Assembly (NCBI GenBank): GCA_021773365.1
Contig: JAJFKF010000020.1
Location: forward strand, 1-64,000
Length of the DNA stretch: 64,000 nt
Direction of reading: 5' to 3'
From: Gammaproteobacteria bacterium
GTDB taxonomy: Bacteria; Pseudomonadota; Gammaproteobacteria; Steroidobacterales; Steroidobacteraceae
In this document: piece after piece, positions 61,293 through 64,000 of the stretch
How positions within the stretch are numbered: the first letter of the stretch is position 1
How the letters are laid out: every line of letters starts with the position of its first letter
Program-made: the position numbers and the translations under genes
Notes under the pieces: model-generated
What the model was told of the DNA's origin: nothing
The model's database searches: none
What the model saw: the letters and a program-made list of their open reading frames with translations, nothing else

Positions 61293-61838
61293 ATGAGCGC
61301 CCCGGAATCGACAGCTCCACCACAACCAGCACCCGCAGATGCCGGAACGCGCATTGCGGCGCTGTTCGAGGCGCACAACCGAACTCTGCTGCGCTTCCTG
61401 AACTGCCGCCTGCGCTCCCCCCAGGAAGCCAAGGAAGTGGCGCAGGAGGCCTACGTCCGGTTGCTGCAGCTGGATTCACCCGGTGGCATTGGCTACTTGC
61501 GGGCCTTTTTATTCAAGACGGCCGCCAACCTGGCGGTGGACCGCCTCAAAAGCGCCCGCCGTCGCGAACGCATCGATCAACTGGAGTTCTTCCACGAACA
61601 GGCGGCGGCGCCCTCCCCGGAATCCGGCATTGCTGCGGAGCAAGAACTTTCCACATTGCTGAGCATCATTGAGGAGCTGCCTCCCAAATGCCGCTACGCG
61701 TTCATCAAGCACAGGTTTTACGGTAACAGCCTGCGCGAAGTCGCCGCTGCCATGAATCTTTCCGAGCGTATGGTGCGGTTGTACGTAGAACGCGCACTGA
61801 CCTACTGTCGTATCCGCCTGGAGGGAGTCGACGCATGA
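61293..61838 (+). CDS. FecI-type ECF sigma factor, cluster E
   Basis: A 181-aa ECF sigma factor. Region 2: FEAHNRTLLRFLNCRLRSPQ, AKEVAQEAYVRLLQLDSPGG and LRAFLFKTAANLAVDRLKSA. Region 4: LPPKCRYAFIKHRFYGNSLR then EVAAAMNLSERMVRLYVERA. An ATG at 61278 lies only 13 bases after the -10-like box, so the next ATG at 61293, with GGCAGGA 6 bases upstream, is more likely. Its stop overlaps the FecR start as ATGA. Confidence 0.87.
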   Translation: MSAPESTAPPQPAPADAGTRIAALFEAHNRTLLRFLNCRLRSPQEAKEVAQEAYVRLLQLDSPGGIGYLRAFLFKTAANLAVDRLKSARRRERIDQLEFFHEQAAAPSPESGIAAEQELSTLLSIIEELPPKCRYAFIKHRFYGNSLREVAAAMNLSERMVRLYVERALTYCRIRLEGVDA

Positions 61839-62971
61839 GAAATCTGGAATCCATGAAGGACATCCCACAGACCACCTCGGATCAGGCCGCATCGTGGTTT
61901 CTGCGCTTGCAGGAGGAAACGCAGGTGGAGGCGGTGTTTGTTGACTGGCAGCATTGGCTGACAGCCTCGAGCGAGCACCGGCTTGCCTACGAGAAGATTG
62001 AGGATGTCGCCCTGAGGATGCGGACGGCGCCCGCTTCCATGCTGCGCCTGCCATCAGCGCTGGAAATGCTGAACGACGACTACGATGGATCGCAGCCGAT
62101 CGCGGAGTGGAAACAAGGCCTTGCCGGCTCCATCCGCCAGCGCCCGGCAACGGCGCACCGGCTGCGCTATGCGGCGGCCGCAGGTCTCATCCTGACATTG
62201 GGACTTGGTAGCTGGCTTGGCGCCCGCCACATGAACTTCCCGGCAGACAGCGTTGCCGTCTATCGGGCAGCCGCCTGGCAACAGCAGACAATCGCGCTTC
62301 CTGATGGCTCGCGGGTGACGCTCGATGCCGGCTCCATACTGAAAACACGACTGACCTCCAGGCAGCGGCTGCTGCAGCTGGATCGGGGTGAAGCCTACTT
62401 TGAAGTCGCCAGGGACGCGCGCCCGTTCAGTGTCAGCGCCGGCATCACCCAGGTCACCGCGCTTGGCACCGCCTTCAACGTCAAACTCAACGGGGAGCGG
62501 ACAATTGTGGCGGTTATCGAAGGCAAGGTCTCGGTCACGGCAACGGCTCCTCTTGCGGAGGCGGCGGACGACACCGGGGCAGGCAGCAGCGGATCCGCTG
62601 CCCCGAATCTCATTGCCGGCCTGAAAGATACCCGCCGGCTCTCGACGCAACTGTCCGCCGGCGAGGCGGTTTCGTATGGCGCCGACAGCGGCTTCGATGC
62701 GATACCAAGCGAACAGGCCTCGCTGGCCACAGGCTGGCTAAGCGGACGGCGACAATATCGCAACGAACCCCTGCGCAATGTACTGGCCGACGTCGATCGC
62801 TACACGGGCCGACATACCGAGATCACCGATTCGGCCGCCGGCGAACTTAAATTCACCGGCACGCTCAATCTGCATAACAGTGCCGCCTGGTTGCAAGGTC
62901 TTTCGGTTGCACTGCCCGTGCGCGTCACTGAAGACGATACCGGCACCCTGATCGTTGAAATGGCGCATTGA
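61835..62971 (+). CDS. FecR-family sigma regulator, cluster E
   Basis: A 378-aa membrane regulator. It has a DUF4880-like N-terminus (DQAASWFLRLQEETQVEAVF), a membrane helix near residues 108-128 (RYAAAAGLILTLGLGSWLGA), the FecR core (QQTIALPDGSRVTLDAGSIL, RGEAYFEVARDARPFSVSAG, VTALGTAFNVKLNGERTIVA) and an STN-like end (EPLRNVLADVDRYTGRHTEI). An Ala/Gly-rich insert of about 30 residues at 235-265 lengthens it compared with the other FecR proteins here. Confidence 0.9.
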   Translation: MRNLESMKDIPQTTSDQAASWFLRLQEETQVEAVFVDWQHWLTASSEHRLAYEKIEDVALRMRTAPASMLRLPSALEMLNDDYDGSQPIAEWKQGLAGSIRQRPATAHRLRYAAAAGLILTLGLGSWLGARHMNFPADSVAVYRAAAWQQQTIALPDGSRVTLDAGSILKTRLTSRQRLLQLDRGEAYFEVARDARPFSVSAGITQVTALGTAFNVKLNGERTIVAVIEGKVSVTATAPLAEAADDTGAGSSGSAAPNLIAGLKDTRRLSTQLSAGEAVSYGADSGFDAIPSEQASLATGWLSGRRQYRNEPLRNVLADVDRYTGRHTEITDSAAGELKFTGTLNLHNSAAWLQGLSVALPVRVTEDDTGTLIVEMAH

Positions 62972-63105
62972 GCCTCGACGTCCCGCCACGCCTCGAGGCA
63001 GCCGCCTCGTCCCGGCCACGGCAGAGTCCCCATGCCGCGCAATACCACGATCTATACAACTCAAACTGCGTCATGGATGCCGTTACAAACGGCCTGAAGA
63101 ATCGG

Positions 63106-64000
63106 ATGGACTTTCGAATGAGAGCACTGCCCGTACTTGTGATTCTGCACGTTCTGACGCTGGCCGCCTGGCCTGCCCGGGAAACAGCGGCCGACACCGG
63201 CTCGGACCAGCTGCTCATTGCTGCGGGGGACGCCGCTGCGCTCGAAGCGTGCATCACGCAACATTCCGAAGAGCTAAGGCCAGTGGATTTCCAAAGAGCG
63301 CTCAGCGCCCTGCTGCGACAAGAGCGGTTTACCGACATGCTGCTCCTGAGCACCGCGGCGCTGTCCTGGTTGCACGGCCGGCCGCAGCAGGAGGAGCACA
63401 GGACTTTCTATCTGTACAAATTCAATCACAGTCGCGGCGTGGCGCTGCTGCGACTAGGACGAACGGATGAGGCGGTGGCGGCGCTCCTGGCGGCCGCCGG
63501 ATATTCGCCCGTCTCGGAACTAGGCATCGCCGTGTTTCCTTACGAGCGGGATCTGGGCGACGCCTACATTGCCGCGGGCGAGTACCAGAAGGCGCTGCAG
63601 ATTCTGGCGCCGATTTATGCGTTGACGCAGGCGCCAGATCTCGCGGACAGCTTTACCACCGCCTACGAGAAAAGTGGTCACGACCCCGCAACCACCGGTC
63701 GCTATCTGCTGACTACACGCAAGGAGCATTCGGTACGAATGACCGGCGTCGAACTGATGAACGATGATGGAACCCCCGTACGGGTCGACGCCCTGCGCGG
63801 CAAGGTAACCATCGTATTAAGCTGGTTCATCGGTTGCCCGGCCTGCCATGCGGAAGTACCGTTTCTGCAAAAACTGCTAAAGACCTACGGCGAAGACGGC
63901 CTGCGCGTGATCGCGGTGGAGACCCTCGGCGCGGGCAGCAAGGCGGTGGCCTATCACCGGAAGCACTTCAGCATCGCCTCCTTTCCCTTTCTTTCCGACC
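63106..64000 (+). CDS. TlpA-like redox protein with TPR-like region, partial (runs off the window)
   Basis: At least 298 residues of an exported protein with no stop before the window ends. A signal peptide (MRALPVLVILHVLTLAAWPA) is followed by TPR-like helices (RGVALLRLGRTDEAVAALLA, DLGDAYIAAGEYQKALQILA) and a thioredoxin-like domain beginning with GVELMNDDGTPVRVDALRGK and VTIVLSWFIGCPACHAEVPF (redox CPAC). The start may be 63106 or 63118. It follows the cluster E fecR gene by 134 bases on the same strand, so cluster E resembles B and C in carrying a redox protein. Confidence 0.82.
   Translation, partial: MDFRMRALPVLVILHVLTLAAWPARETAADTGSDQLLIAAGDAAALEACITQHSEELRPVDFQRALSALLRQERFTDMLLLSTAALSWLHGRPQQEEHRTFYLYKFNHSRGVALLRLGRTDEAVAALLAAAGYSPVSELGIAVFPYERDLGDAYIAAGEYQKALQILAPIYALTQAPDLADSFTTAYEKSGHDPATTGRYLLTTRKEHSVRMTGVELMNDDGTPVRVDALRGKVTIVLSWFIGCPACHAEVPFLQKLLKTYGEDGLRVIAVETLGAGSKAVAYHRKHFSIASFPFLSD

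Noticed and set aside
1-64000. CRISPR array
   Set aside because: I saw no series of regularly spaced direct repeats and no cas genes.

Overview
The window looks like the chromosome of a G+C-rich gammaproteobacterium, probably Xanthomonadales/Steroidobacterales-like. The reasons are the density of FecI/FecR/TonB-dependent receptor modules, a CCA-encoding tRNA-Ser(GCT), and the type of conjugation module present. This placement is inference; no rRNA or housekeeping marker is present to fix it.

Layout. (1) 1-2.3 kb: a FecI/FecR pair with no receptor, then a tRNA-Ser(GCT) on the minus strand and a second, partial copy of its 3' end (a relic attachment site). (2) 2.35-6.35 kb, plus strand: a small defence-type island with HigBA toxin-antitoxin, a TIR-like protein, an unassigned 282-aa protein and an Abi/DRT-like reverse transcriptase, visibly lower in G+C than its surroundings. 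(3) 6.4-23.7 kb, minus strand: a conjugation module with virB2-B3-B4-B5-eexN-B6-B7-B8-B9-B10-B11-virD4, two LPD7/KfrB-like proteins, radC, two unknown genes, an ArdB/KlcA antirestriction protein, an oriT candidate with a MOBP-type nic core, mobC and a relaxase. No integrase, virB1 or replication gene is present, and the upstream edge is cut by an internal fragment of an IS256-type transposase and a broken TolB-like gene. (4) 24.3-64 kb: five successive clusters, called A to E here, each with an ECF sigma factor, a FecR regulator and STN-domain TonB-dependent receptors, plus periplasmic hydrolases or thioredoxin-fold proteins.

How the receptor clusters seem to work. A carries an S9 peptidase fused to an erythromycin-esterase domain, a free erythromycin-esterase homologue and a DPP-IV-like S9 peptidase. 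B, C and E carry TlpA-like thiol-disulfide proteins. E also has a metallo-beta-lactamase-fold hydrolase. The expected logic is import of a bulky ligand by the receptor, signalling through FecR to the sigma factor, and cleavage of the ligand in the periplasm.

The strongest new observation is regulatory. In each of A to E the same bipartite element (two short boxes about one helical turn apart, unique to that cluster) occurs twice, with identical spacing. In B, C, D and E it stands in front of both the sigma gene and the receptor; in A it stands in front of the receptor operon and the divergent esterase-peptidase operon. In C, D and E the two copies are back to back and form a large nested inverted repeat. 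These read as private ECF promoters, and they also decide several start codons. Decayed genes between the clusters (VOC protein, receptor C-terminus, NTF2-like protein, signal peptidase I) show repeated recombination.
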